Assembly (NCBI RefSeq): GCF_037975245.1
Contig: NC_092581.1
Span: 12,675,303 to 12,739,302 of the forward strand
Origin: Apostichopus japonicus
Lineage: Eukaryota; Echinodermata; Holothuroidea; Aspidochirotida; Stichopodidae
Direction: 5' to 3'
Length of the DNA: 64,000 nucleotides
Under the pieces are notes generated by a model, which did no database searches, had not been told where the DNA came from, and saw only the letters and a program-made list of their open reading frames with translations. The translations under genes were made by a program, and so were the position numbers. This document shows, piece after piece, positions 21,214-34,472 of the stretch. Within the stretch, counting starts at the first letter, position 1; the number at the start of each line of letters is the position of its first letter.

Positions 21214-23943
21214 AATTTTTCAATATCAGATGATTAAAAAAGTTGGATTGCAATCATTGCATGTTTTATTCCTTCTCTGAAACAGTGAGGTTGCGATGAT
21301 GGTAATATTTTTGCAAGGCGTAGTCAAGAAACAGAGAGGCGGCAGTCTTCCTCACAAAATGAATACCAGGCGAATCCATGCATGCATTTGTTATATTCAG
21401 ATGTAATTGGTATATTTTGAAGTTATGCAACATGGCAAATGATACCGCATAGATCAAAACAGCCCCAGAAGGAGTTAGTAAAACACTATGCAGTATTTTT
21501 TCTGTTTTTATATTATTGTCGACTTCAATGAGGGTAGTCCTGCTCAGTGCAGAAGCACTGCTTTCAAGAGTAGCCCTTAATATAAAATACATATACAATA
21601 TCATGCAGTAGCAAAACTGTAAACATCCAAAAGCACAAAAAGGACAGCAAAACGATAGACAAACAAATATCAGACATCTAAACAAAATATGTAAGTTTTC
21701 ATATTGCATTTCAAAATATTAAAATTTGGCAAGCATTTCAAATTTGCACAACAAAATCCAGCCCTGATACGTGTGTAATAAAGGAGTACAGAGGCCAGGA
21801 TTTCTGGCGAAGGAAAGACATCGTCAGTGGTATGCGACGATTACATGACGACTGTTGGGTACTTGCTGGTTATATCAGTTGTTGGAGAGAAAGGGGCAGT
21901 GTGATTGGTGGAAGGGATGTTGGAGGAAGGTGAGAGGTTGTATACAAGTAAAATGTTTATTGTATGTTTCAATGTGTGCTAACTACATCTTCACACTAAA
22001 TACTCTTCATCATTAGTCAAAGACAGGGTGTGGAGTGAAAATAATTTTTTTACTGAATAATTAAAGGATTGGTCTAGGAATCAAAAGATCACATTTCACA
22101 TTGATTTATTTAATTTTGCAACTGGTCTGGTCAGGTTTGGAGTAGGTGGTGCCACTATCTGAGGTCACTTCATTTGGTTGAAACTTTTCTGTTTGAAACC
22201 ACTTTTTTCTAAGGAAATTCCCGAAAGTCATTGTGTGTGACTCTTAAGACAGGAATATAGGTGTTTTTGTAGTATGCCGAGTTCTTAACTGTTGGGTTTG
22301 GCCCCTGACTTGGCCAAACATGAAGTATGTAGGCTATGTTTTTTTTAAGAAAGCCGTGGGGTTATGAAGTTTGGTTTGGTTTGGTTGAGCTCCTCTACCA
22401 GAGATTGGCTCCATCTCTATGGCGTAGGATGTGGATGAATATAATAAATTCACCAGGCATTTTAAATGTGATATATTCTGTAGAATTTGACTCACACAGA
22501 ACTAGATCTGAAAGTTGTACATTATAGTTTGTATCCATTTTGAAGAAAGTTTATTTCGAAAGAGTTGTAACTGAAAAATAATAAATAAGACACTCAGCGT
22601 TGCCTATTTCTCCCCCCCCCCCCTCTCCTCTTTGTGTTTCGTTTTATTCACATTGTACAAAGTTGGGCTTATCATCTCATACATGCAACTTGGGAAAGTA
22701 CATGAGAGAAAGACCCTTGAAATGACACTTTTGAAACCTTATAAAGCAAAAACTTTGGCTTGGAACATTTTTACCAGGTATATTCATCCATGCAGTGTTG
22801 GATTTATAACACCCTCTAAGACCCTATGACAAGACCATAAGCTTGTTCCTCCCCCCCCCCCCTGCCCACTCCAATCTTGCTTAAAGTTGGTATGACACAC
22901 CAGGAAGTGGTCACAGACATCCCTTGACTTTGGGGTTCCCTATACTTTGGGGCCACATGAATTTGGGGGCGCTCTTCATTTTTCTCATCTGCCTATTGGA
23001 TACTACGGCACCACATATATTGATACACTCGAATCAGGATCGGCAAAAACCAACTGAAAGAAGTCTACCTATAAAGAAAGATAGAGGGTATGATGTTTTG
23101 ATCCTACCAGCCTGTGAGTGCATAAATACATGGAGCTGGAGCATCAAATCGGAATGGAAAACAGCATGGTTTTGTACCCATGGAAGTAAGAGTAAATAAA
23201 CAAAATAGGCCTAATGAAGAAGAAGAAAAAAACAAAACAGGTGACCCTGGATATCCTAAATCATGCCCTGTTTTAACCGATAGCAAACCACCGCCTGCAC
23301 AGAAATGTAAAATTTGAAAGCATATGGTTTACAGGTGACTAACTAACTTCGTTCTTATTGGATCAAGGAGATGACTAATTGCACATGCTGGCATTACCAG
23401 ATGCATAGTAACAGCATGGAGCTATAAACCTGGGATTATAGCTCCATGGTAACAGTGAGGGTATAAGGCATGGGGGTTTTCCCACATTTTGCTGACAAAG
23501 ACTTTTTTCCAAATTTCAGGTTAAGTTAGCAATATAACCCTTTCCAGTTGTCACCCCACCGATTCCAGTGGCACACAATATGACACTCATCGAAAAGGGA
23601 CAATTTTCCAATCTGGAAGCTGGAAACTCAATATCATTGTTTCAAACTCAAGATATGGTAGACTGAATGTAACCTATTTTGACTGAGTGGTTAAACCCTT
23701 CTTTCAAGCTTATTATTCCACGGAGTGGTTAACCGAGTCGGTGATCTGTAATGCCTTCCCAAATAAATGCTGTTGAAAAGCGCGGTTAATTTCCTATAAT
23801 AACGTTTTAGTTGTAGATTTTTCCTTGCAATGTGATATCTTTGGAATGTTTGCCTACGTACCTGTCAACGTTCTCTGTATTCAGATTTTCATGAAAATGC
23901 AACTCTAAACTAGGAAATAAGAAAAATAAATGATCCCATTAAT
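21214..23943. other. Stretch between inverted arms, no gene recognised
   Basis: Contains a 147-residue minus-strand frame (21709 to 21266) with two hydrophobic stretches but no identifiable family and an in-frame stop just upstream of its ATG. Also C-rich tracts near 22612 and 22852. A possible polyadenylation signal AATAAA for MLH1 lies near 21778. No transposase was recognised. Confidence 0.5.
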
Positions 23944-24047
23944 TGTGGACACTAATTTATAGCAACAAATAACAGTTCTTCTGCCTGTTTAACACAGCAT
24001 TTTCATCTAATTATTGTTACGATTAGATGATTGACATTAGAATTTTG
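23944..24047 (-). repeat. Right arm of ~100-bp inverted repeat
   Basis: The reverse complement matches 21118-21213 over about 100 bp with a few substitutions and a 4-base gap. The arms enclose about 2.7 kb. It is either the ends of a degenerate DNA transposon or two inverted copies of a short repeat. Confidence 0.85.
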
Positions 24048-26974
24048 CTAGCTCTGCCTGCCAGGTTCAGTCCAGTTAGTGTGGCGCAGATAGATTTAGA
24101 AGTACGCCACCTACAACACCATCTGACTACACACGTATCGTCACCTGACAAATTTAGTCTGTTTACCTTCATCACATTTTGAACTGCAGGCAGGCTACGG
24201 TAACGCTGTGTGGACCATATGCATCATTATCAATAACAGTAAATCAAAGGGTCGGATAGTTCATCATCAGAGAGTTTACACAGAAGTTAGTTCTCGTTCA
24301 AAATAGACGGCGTATCAAGTGAAAGTGAGACCGCTTACAGTTCTTAAATGTTATACTTTATATCAGTCTTATTAAGTATGTAAAAGTTAAGAGCGCCTAA
24401 ATTTTCGATCCTAACATGATCATCTTCTGAGCCTTTGAAGAAGCTCGGTCGGCTAAGTGCTTAGATCAGAAAACATCAGACCCTCTAACTTTTACGTATC
24501 TACCCATACACAGGCTTTTTGCAGTAGTTAAGCAGTTTGCTAACATTTTTTATCTGTCTAAAATGTAGTAAGACTAACGTTTTGTAATAGCTGTGAATGA
24601 TTATGTTTATATCGTGACCAAATAAAGCCTAGGCCTACAGTAGTTGTTAAGTTGGATATTGGAAGGTAGCATTACTGGGTACTATAAGCTAGCCATTGCA
24701 ATGATTGCTATGTTTGTTTGCATTTCAAGCAGTTTCTACGAACGGAAGGCCATACAGGTAAGAGAATTCATTCAGGAAAGTTTCTAAACATTCTGAAGTA
24801 GTAATATATTTCACAACAGTTTTGGGGACAACTTAAATCTGGACAGGGAATGGGGATCTGTCCCCGGAAACCGAGCACATCTGATCACCTTACTGTAGGA
24901 ACTGCATTCAGGTATTTCAAATGTGAAGGTCAAGAGTTAGACTATGTACCATATCATAGACAGAATTGTTAAAGAATACAATTTCTTATTCTCTAATTTA
25001 GGGTTCCCACTATACTGTATGCTGAAAGAAATCATCAGCAAACTACAAGGCTACAACTTATACATTAATTGGCATACAGTATATGTGTGAACAGTATGTG
25101 TGTTGTATGTGACGCCTATGTTTGTAATTGTAAACAACACATCTCATGAACTGTAAGTCCATTTGGTTGAAACTTGGTACTCTACAATTGATACCCCATG
25201 ACCAAGTGATGGTCCCTATTGATTCTGGTGCAGATAACATGTACATATTAATGAATTGGTGGGACTTACTGTACAGTAAAGTGAACAATTAAAAGGTGCA
25301 ATTCCCCATATATGTAACAGTATCTTGTGTTTAGAAGATAGATATACTGTACCTGTACAGTATGTTGGTGGATTGTATTTTCAGTTGCTTCCTGGCTGAA
25401 TAAACGTTCAAATTATATATAGGGGAGGCGGGAATGTGGGGGGGGGGGTTGGCGAATAAGATTTGGGCCTAAAATTAACTCATTAACATGAAACCGCAAG
25501 ATTGCTAGGGTAGTTTGGCTGTTTATAAGATAGATAGTGCCAAGTCAATAAACAGTAAGGGCTTAAGGGTGAAGGGAAATCCAGCACGAGTGAAGTTAAC
25601 AAGGCTGAACATCTCTGGGAGGTTTATCATAACTCCTCGATTGAATCATAATTTTTCCACAACCCACGCCAGCACGTATAGATCATCAGCCTGGCCCTGA
25701 TTGGCTGAAAGTTAGCATCTGACCAATCCTGGGTTCCAGATTGGTCAGAGCCATATGCAAATGAGTGTCAAACTAGCTGGAATCGGTTGTAGAGAACATC
25801 GACGAGGATTCATTGACTAAGTATAAAAAAAAGTGTGAAGGAACTAATTTTAGGCACACTACATGCATGACATCATAGAGCAAGCATGTGAATAATAATT
25901 GACCAAGCTAAAGGTCAGCAATGAATAATATTGCAATGTTCAATATTAAAATAACTTTCTCATAAAATTGTCAGCAATGAATTACATGTAGCAAAAAGCT
26001 AACACATTTCTCTGAATAGATCAATTGAGTTGATACCATATACTGTACAATGCATGTAAACTGCACATAAAATGGTCGGTATACAGGGGCTTTACAACAT
26101 TAAAGTTTAATGTGAAACAATACAATGTGGTTCATAGAACCTTGTAATGATAATGATTTAAATGTGGTATAAATTGATTAAGACAATTTTCTAGATTTGA
26201 ATCATCCCTTCCATATTTCCTTATAATTTCCATGTTTAAGATTTATATATTTACAAAGCATAGGAAGTTGAACCCTGACATTGTGTACAGTAGGTTAAAT
26301 ATGTATTTCTGCTCTATTCAGTGCACAGTTAGTATAAATTACAGTGTCTACGTATTTCGTTTTCTGTATTACCAAGAATTCCTAGTTGAAGCCCCTCAAA
26401 ACAGGAAGTAAACTTGTTGAGACAACTGTGCATGGTAGGCCTTATACTGTACTGTATAAGCATGACAATGATGTATGCAATATTAAGAATAGCTGTTCTG
26501 TAGTCAAATTTGGTATGGAATTTGGTTGAATAAATCTACTCATACAATAAACAATATAGGTGTAAATCTTCTGTACTTTCAAGTACAGTACAAAATGATC
26601 TCTATGAAAAATGTATCCAATTACAATATATAGGAGTAATTTGGTCAGAAATGCAGGTTTATCAAAAACATGTACTTTTACCCAAATTATGCAAAAGAAT
26701 GTCTAATGGTCATGTTTTCATTGTAAGCACCCTCACCCAACCCCTCCTCCAGATCATGAACTGGCATTTGCAAAACCACAACTATTTTATATACCAAAAT
26801 TACTTTTGCAGTGTGTCCCATTGGTTGCACACTATATCTGATTGTCTACAGTAGGTGCAGGCTCATGGAGTTTTCAGAAAGTTGCATTATATATCAGCTG
26901 GTCATAAAAAGTATCTGTGCCAGTGAATATTATTGAAATGTGCAATATTCTAATAAAGTAGATACTGTATATAT
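24048..26974. other. Intergenic or intronic, no coding sequence seen
   Basis: AT-rich, with many TACTGTACAGTA-like words from ~25 kb on. A strong donor-like CAG|GTAAGA occurs at 24757/24758 and might end a non-coding exon. No protein family recognised. Confidence 0.5.
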
Positions 26975-28778
26975 CAGGCGCGTATCCAGGATTTTCTAAC
27001 CCGGGGGGCGCGAATTACTATCTAAGCGGAGCGCCACCATCGGTTGGCGCGCAGCGTACAAGAAAATTTTTGGTTTTCATAGCCCCCCAGATCACCGGAA
27101 ATGGCACTTCTCGGGCTTGAAAATGACCAACCAGATGTACACTTTTGCTTGAGAACCAAGTTTTACTCAATAGTTTATTCCATCCATAACCTTTTTCAAG
27201 ATTGTCACCAGTCACACATCATGTTCGACCTCATCGTATCTCCTGTAGATCATTGCTTTTGTAGGTAATTCTACGTAACGGCCCACAATACCCGTCAGCC
27301 CCACTTTTCAAGGTTTTAAGCCCATTATTTGTTCAGAATTTACATAATAAATTCACTTCAAAACATACCGCTAATGTTGCACAAAATTTCATCTATGGAC
27401 AACCACCAATATAGAAAAAAAACCTTCAAACCCAAACAGACCGGTCAAAATTGCACGAGTAGAGGGAAGTATAATGAAGAATGTTGGTCAGGGAATTTTC
27501 GAAAATTCCGACACAGTTAATTTATTGGTGTAGAAATATTGCAACCTCTTATAATGGCTTTTACAAAACTTGGTTGAAGGAACAGAAAAATAGCAGATAT
27601 TTCCGATATCAGGTATATCGAAACCGAACACTTCACTCATAGGCGTAGGTCCTGTAGGAGGCGGGGGCTGCAGCCCCCCCCCCAATTGTTTTCCCATTTT
27701 TTTGGGGCACCTACTGAAAGAAAAATAAATAGCAATGAATAGCTTAAAATGATCTCCTTGGTAATTGAAATAAAGTTGTAAGCTTGGCCGACATTACTAC
27801 TGTAAAAGAGAGTTTTGACATAAATGGATCTGTATGGTTTTTCTCCATCTACATAAGACATTTGGTTGTTTACATTAGCATCCGGCGGTATACTGTGCAA
27901 CTTTGACGGACCGTGCGGTAGACGATGCCATATAATGTAATGAGCGATCTTGCCTATATGATATTGGCATCGACATGTTGAATGCGCGCTTTGCGCGCGA
28001 AAAATTTTGGCTTTTTTTTCGGGCAAGTCATTACAGCCCCCAAATCCAATCTGGCTCCTACGCCTTTGACTACACACATTGACAGTTTTTGAGGCTGTTC
28101 ATCGTGGAACATGCATTTCAATGCTCATTGATACGATGTTATATCTGCTCTTTGCTTTACAAATTCGAACAGGCGTGTAGCGAGTAATTGCCAAGGGAGG
28201 GCGAAGCCTGTAGGCAAACTATCTAAGCGAAGCGCCACCATAAGTTGGCGCGAAGCGAACAAGAAAAATTTTGGCCGAAAATGCCTCCCAGATCGCTGGA
28301 AATGACACTTCCCAGGCCTTGTAAGTTGCATCTAAGCATTGTCTATTTTGAAATTACTAGCGATGTCATAAAGAAAATTTGCTCGGGGGGGCGGTCGCCC
28401 CCTTCCCGAAATGCGTTATGTTCCCCGACGACTCGGTCGAGTTCAAGTACATTAGTGAGAGAGGAAAAACGGAAACGTCAAAAATGGAGTTGTCGGGGTA
28501 AGGGGTAGGGTGAGGCGCACACCCCCTCCGTAATCCTTGATCTGTCACTGGCTACCCTGTGTATATAATAGGGATCTTTCTCTTCCCGAGGTCTTGGCTA
28601 TCTTCTACTCCCTCCTTTTCTCCTTTTTCTCTCTTTTTTCTTTTTCTTTTCCCTTCCTTCCTCTCCTCCTTTTCTTTTTTCCCCTCCTTTTCCCTTTTTT
28701 CTTCTCTTTTTTTTCTCTCCTCTTTTCCTTACCCGGGGGGCGCGCGCCCCCAACGCCCCCCCCCTGGATACGCACCTG
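26975..28778. mobile_element. Nest of MITEs with outer CAGG..CCTG inverted ends
   Basis: Outer ends CAGGCGCGTATCCAGG (26975) and CCTGGATACGCACCTG (ending 28778) are inverted at 15 of 16 positions. A clear 8-bp target duplication is not visible because the flanks are TA-rich. Inside are a 431-bp MITE at 27638-28068 and, at ~28165-28555, parts related to the 34710 element (TATCTAAGCGAAGCGCCACC) plus another end-like sequence (CCTTGATCTGTCACTG). The long C/T tract at 28600-28730 is simple sequence. Confidence 0.7.
27638..28068 (-). mobile_element. hAT-like MITE, CATAGGCGTAGG family, copy 1
   Basis: Ends CATAGGCGTAGG and CCTACGCCTTTG are near-perfect inverted repeats. Flanks ACTTCACT and ACTACACA agree at 6 of 8 bases. 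The inner sequence (reverse complement: GGGGGCTGTAATGACTTGCC) matches the copy at 57552-57906. Confidence 0.78.
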
Positions 28779-29366
28779 TATATGTTGCATATAATGATTA
28801 TTATGAACTCTGCACAGAGGTAGTACACATGTACATTAGTGTACGTAATCGATAATGGCTTAAAGGTGGAGGATGAGTTTACAAGTAAATCATGATGCAC
28901 ATACATACTGTACAAGCAAAACCATTAAAATGTAGAAGATCTGATTTTGAGCGCAATCTTGAGATGAACTTGATGTAATGCCTGTAGTGTTGTCGAGTGT
29001 TAACATGAAAAAAGAATTATTCAGGATTTGATACAGAAACCGAACATAACTGATACCAGTAGATATAGTGTATCCTGTGATCTGTTTATATTGCATTGTT
29101 TTTCTTTCTCTCTCCCTGGGCTTCTTCTCGTCATCCATTGTCAGCCAATTGTTTATTTTTTCCTCTGGGTAAAAATGTTGACTTCTGCCAAGAAATGTTT
29201 GTGTACACGTACATAAAGTACTTTCGATACCTACAGTCATTCTGTTGCTAAAAGCAAGGAGCTACTGTACAGTATGGTATATAAACTTTCAGAGAGCTTT
29301 CTTTGTGACCTAGGTCCTAGCTGTATGTCACTCTTGTGTGTTTATTGCACAGACTGTTGTACTCTC

Positions 29367-29445
29367 TGTTTCATTGTGTGACCCGGACTATACCTTACCT
29401 CTTTATTAAAGAGGTAAGGTATAGTCTGGGTCACACAATGAAACA
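29367..29445. repeat. Near-perfect palindrome, 39-bp arms
   Basis: Arms 29367-29405 and 29407-29445 are reverse complements except for one mismatch, with a single-base centre. The inner part reads GGTATAGTC on one side and GACTATACC on the other, around CTTTATTAAAG. Confidence 0.93.
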
Positions 29446-30366
29446 AAGGAATTACAGTACAGGTTCATTAAATTAGTTTGATTTCACGAGAATCGAAAGC
29501 CGAATAGAATTTTATTGGACTGTATTTCCATAGGCTGGCATCAATTTTATCTTCTTGCCATGTACCGTACAGGGATTACAGTTCAAGTGTGACACTTAAT
29601 ATTATCACACAACATGTTATGTTATTCATATATTTATAGATATATAGTTACAGTACTAAAAATACATCGAATATGATAGTTGAAACTCCACTTGAGACCG
29701 ATACTTCCCTACTTAAAATATAACTCGATATGCAGTAAAAACCTTGCTTATAACTTTTTACATGGTTTTCCTTTGTCTGTTGTGAATATTACAGTATTGT
29801 ACTCACTGCTTTGTGCAGATTAAATGCCCTTTAAACTAGTATGAATAGTAAAGTGTTCTTTGAATAGCAGTAAACTTCAAAGAAGTTATCTGACTGAATT
29901 ATATGTCACATTATATCAAGTGGTGAAAAGGTTATATTGCTCTGTGAATTGGCAATTTGTTTTTGTGATTTATACTAGATGACTTGTAGGTTGTCAAAAT
30001 ATTTCAGGTGCATTTTAAACAATGTCATGTAGACCACTCACCTCTAGTCTTTAGTAGCAAGTCTTCAAGGGATATACAAGCTCAAAATTGGTAAGAGAAA
30101 ATTTCCTTTTAGATCATACAATCTATGTGTCTACGGCATATTTCACATAGGAATTGGAATAATACTTCTATACTGTATCCAGTGAATTAAGTGGTTGATG
30201 CTTTGTCAACATGATAACTGATTCCTGGTACCTTTCTTTATATGTTGCTACATTAGTCAATACAGTAGATAACCCTCTTCATTTTCGTGTGCACAGGTTC
30301 ACGTATGTTAATATACATGGCTTGCCACATGATGAATATATGTTTTGGCATCGTAACCACTTAATA

Positions 30367-30501
30367 TTTTCTGGTTCTTGAACTTTGTAATCATATCGCC
30401 GACTAAAATTCTAAGTATTTATCTGTTGATATTTTTCTGGTTCTTGAACTTTATAATCATATCGCCGACTAAAATTCTAAATATTTATCTGTTGATATTT
30501 T
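30367..30501 (+). repeat. Two-copy tandem duplication, ~65 bp
   Basis: TTCTGGTTCTTGAACTTTGT..ATCATATCGCCGACTAAAAT occurs twice in direct succession with three or so mismatches. Confidence 0.9.
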
Positions 30502-32069
30502 GTCTTCATGCAAACTATTACTGTACATGTAAGTTACTTTGTGAATGCACTTGATGATACTGTACATAAAGTATGTATAGGCTCTTAAACTTACGATACT
30601 GTGTATATCCGTTATAATAAAATTGTGGGAAATTCATTTGAACTAGTTTGTAACAAACCTGTAGTGGAACGTACAGTATATATGCTGTAAGTACAGTAGA
30701 TCACTGTAGGCCAATAGGGTAACAACTTTTCCTGGTACTGCTATCATAATATGACATTATCAGATTGACATTTTGATTTCAAGTACCGCGAAGTTAGACA
30801 GTTTTTAGCCAGAAGTCGATCAAATTGTTTTCTTTAATACTTAAAGAAATTTCCTTCCTGCATGGCACTGCTGTACATGAAGGAAGGTTGATTCAGACTT
30901 AAATTTCCATCATATATAGCATGGGGGGAATTCCACGAGACCAAATTTCCGCGAACATATGGTCCGTGAGACCGATGGTCTATACATGGTCCATCGATAG
31001 GAGTAACTAGATTTTTTCATTAGAGGGGCTTCAGGGCAGGTCAAAGAGATTGACAAGGGGGGCATGCAATAGGGTATCGCTATATCTAATAATTAAGTTA
31101 TATTGTATTCTAATAATTCATTTGGGGCAGCAGGTGAGGGTGGTGGGGGGGGAGGGGAGGAGCGAGACGTTTGAGAGCAGGGGGCTTTTGTACAGTATTG
31201 TTATTTATAATTAATATACTATAGAAAGTCTTAACATGTAATCCCCCTTTATCAAACATGATTGTACTTACAGCCTGTTGGGACAATTAATCAAAAGAGT
31301 TTTAAGTTTTACACAATATTGTTGAGGAACTGAAAGTCCAACTTTTCAATGAAGTTTAATTCTGTAATTTGAAGAAGAAAAAAAAAAACAGCATGTTCCA
31401 GTGCTACAGTACACAGAATGGTCGGATAGGAAATTTGAAACCTGCCCAAAGGTTGAGTATTGTGCAGTATAATATACTATAGGTACGGTATTAACATGCA
31501 ATTCCCTTTATCAAACACCATTGTACTTGTAGCCCCTTGGTACAATTATTCTAAAGATTCTTAAATTTACCCAATATTGTTGAGGAAATGACATTTCTCT
31601 GAAGTTTCATGCAGTACGTTACAGTTACTGTACTGTACATTGATAAGGAAGCTTCTTCATGTTGCCAACAAAAAGCCGGTCAACCATGACCAGTTCTCCT
31701 TGTGGAAACTTAGCAGGGGTTGGTGTGAAGCGTGGGAAGACCAAACAAGAAGTATAATCCTGCATAGTGCATACAAATGTTTCATAAAAGTTATATAATA
31801 GCCAGTTAATAGTTAATATAATAGCCAATTGTTGCATTGGAGGCTAAATTGATTGAGGAAATTCATCCAGGGACAGCTGGTAATTGTTGGATTAGGTGTG
31901 ACTGTGTAGAATGTATATATGCACAGTGCTATTTTGTTAATACTGTTCACGGTATAACACAGTTTTGAAGTTAACAAAATTTATTTAAAAAAATAACATA
32001 TTTAAGAATTAGTCTGTGGAAGAAGGAAGCTTGAATCTGAATTTTTGCATCTGGTTCTACTGTATATCA

Positions 32070-32540
32070 CAAGGGCGTAGGAACTGGGGGGCTGGGGGGT
32101 GCCAGCCCCCCAGTGAAAAATAGGGGGGCAGAAGTATCATTCCACCCTCCCGCTTCGCAAGTCAGAAAACCCCTTTTTCATTTCTCAATAAATGATAACA
32201 ACATTCGTCATGATTTTTTCCAATCTTATTCTCAACATAGTGATGACTTGTTTGTGCGATTGTGGATAATCATCACTAACTGCCCTTGGTGCTCAGAACA
32301 TTTTGGCCGAAAAAATCTCATTTGTAGCACCAAATTGCATCTAAGGCCAGGTGAAAATGCAAAATTATTTACAAAATGGAGTGGGTGTTGAAGTGTGCTA
32401 TATTGCACCAAATTGCATCTGAGGCCACCTGGAAATGCAAAAAAAAACAAATGGGGAGGGGAACACCCCCTTAGACCCCTCCCCCAGGCCGGCCATCAGT
32501 CTTCAGCCCCCCTTCTCAAAAGTACCTTCCTACGCCACTG
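32070..32540 (-). mobile_element. hAT-like MITE with perfect 8-bp target duplication
   Basis: 471 bp. Ends CAAGGGCGTAGGAA and TTCCTACGCCACTG. Flanked by GTATATCA on both sides (32062-32069 and 32541-32548). Related in reverse orientation to 41155-41520, sharing GCACCAAATTGCATCT and GTCAGAAAACCCC. It has no coding capacity. Confidence 0.93.
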
Positions 32541-33782
32541 GTATATCAGTGCATTGTGCAGTAATACTGACACATATTGAACATTACCCAAGTTTCAATG
32601 TAACTTTAGGGTAATATTTACGAACAATTTGACTGAGCACTCTTAACCACTGTACAGTACTGTATATATGGAGCTGTGTATTGCCTATTCCAGTACAGAA
32701 AAAAATAATATTACGTCCCACCCATAGCTACAGTAGTGAAATCTTTGCAATTGTTGTTTTCAATTGGTAATCGGTAAGCCTTTGTCAGGGATGAGCCTGG
32801 GGTAAAAAAAAAAATTATGGAACTTTGCAAAAATTGCGGTATAGGCTTCAGTTTGCATATGCTACAGTGTGTTAGGATAATAGTTTTTGTCCCCGAGGTA
32901 GAAAAGAAATCATGGATATTCCGCGAATTCGCGGAAAAAGCTCATGCCTGCTTTGCAGATGGCCGTGCGTGCCGTTAATTCCAACGTTCCTCATCAATCT
33001 GTTTTGGGTCGACTATGAAGTCACCTGTCAGGTGATGCTCTCCAAGTCGATGTACACTGACATACCACGAGATTGTGCAGCATGCCGTTGAAATACACAG
33101 ATGTGCAGGTATAGATCCACTCATGTACGGTTTAGAGAGCTCTGTAAGATCCACGCATGTTAAAATATTTAAGGCGTCCACTCATTTGGTCGGACTGTAT
33201 TTATATTGTCTGTGTCATGCGTTAGTGTTATTTTTGTTAAGTACGTGAACCCTTCAGAAATTGCGTTATACTGTCACATACTGATACATACTGCGATGTC
33301 TAAGCACTGTGCGTTATACGTACTGTGGCCTGCTGAGAAAGTTTCATGGTCTGTCATTTTATGAGAATAAAGTTCTGTACAAGTAAAGAGAAACTCAGTT
33401 GACAATCGTCTCTAGCCAGGTAACCGCTACGATTCAATGCCTCGACAAACAACGTAATAATTTATTGAAGGGGAGTGGCCAAAAAGGAAACCATGCATTG
33501 AGAAGTGTAAATCATACAGAGTTGTACACACAGATAGTCAGACGTTATTAACAAAGTCTCCGGATGGTAAACGTTACCTGAAAATCAACAATGAGCAGAT
33601 TTTTTAATTCCACATTAAAGGGTTTTTCCAAATAATACTCAGATTCTTTGCAGTGTTCATCATTTGTCATCATTAGGAAGGTCTTTCTGGATATCAAACA
33701 CAATGAAAAATTCATTTGAATATGTGCAGTAGCTGTTTAGTGTACACTTGATTTAAAAATACTGAGTGTATAAATATATATA
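32541..33782. other. Non-coding stretch, nothing recognised
   Basis: AT-rich, without domain-bearing frames or clear repeats. Confidence 0.55.
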
Positions 33783-34083
33783 CGGGGATGTGCTGAGGAA
33801 TATGTGAGTGCCGGGCAGATTGTGTGGTAGTGTGATCCACACCCTGGGAGAGGGGTCTCATGGGTGGGGTACCCCTCCCCACTGGACAAATTTTGCACAT
33901 GAAGTATGCTTAGATGGTGCTATTTTTCCTATTCTGTGCCATGATTTTGGTTATGGTAAAAATTTGTTAAATTTTCATCAAAAAAGTGCCCGGCAGAAAT
34001 GTTTAAAATACTGTTTGTGCTGGGTGGCATTCAGAACTGCTGGGCGCAGCCGCCCGGTGCCGCCCAGTGTGAGCACATCACTG
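33783..34083. mobile_element. MITE-like element, GATGTGCT ends
   Basis: Ends CGGGGATGTGCTGAG and GTGAGCACATCACTG are imperfect inverted repeats with the shared core GATGTGCT. Flanks are TATATATA-like on both sides, so the target duplication is ambiguous. There is only this one copy, so confidence is moderate. Confidence 0.5.
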
Positions 34084-34472
34084 TATATAATATATATATA
34101 TAGCATACATTAAAGTTTTAACTGTACTGCTTGTTAGCTTCAAGTCAACGATCTGTGGGTCCGCAAATGACTTATTTTCAGACTTCAGGAGTTCAAACAG
34201 TGATGAATTGCTGCTAGCATTTTAGTTATTGAGAAATATGTTCTCCTGGGTTTGAAATAGTTCAAGCATGCAAGCTGACAGGTTTATATTGTTCAAACAG
34301 TTTGTTAGTATCACCTGATCTTAGTTATAATTTAGTCGTAGAGCCATCTACATAATATTCAATTTAATTCTTATGTACAACTGGATTCATTATTCGATAT
34401 ACAGTAGATAAGCTTCCTTTACAATGGTTCTTCTTTTCTTTTAAAAGTCTTGTACCTAGTATTAGATAGAAA

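Larger units (their letters stand above)
28779..32069. other. Non-coding stretch with palindrome and direct repeats
   Basis: No protein family recognised. Holds the 29367-29445 palindrome, a two-copy 65-bp tandem duplication (30367-30501), a pair of ~150-bp direct repeats (31210-31365, 31470-31615) and frequent ACTGTACAGT words. Confidence 0.5.

Noticed and set aside
21266-21709. A receptor-like membrane protein on the minus strand
   Set aside because: Hydrophobic stretches alone do not identify a family, no conserved motif is present, an in-frame stop lies just upstream and no exon structure is visible. Kept only as a question in the findings.
28537-28915. Lys/Arg/Glu-rich or Phe/Ser-rich frames
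   Set aside because: Products of a long C/T simple tract inside the MITE nest.
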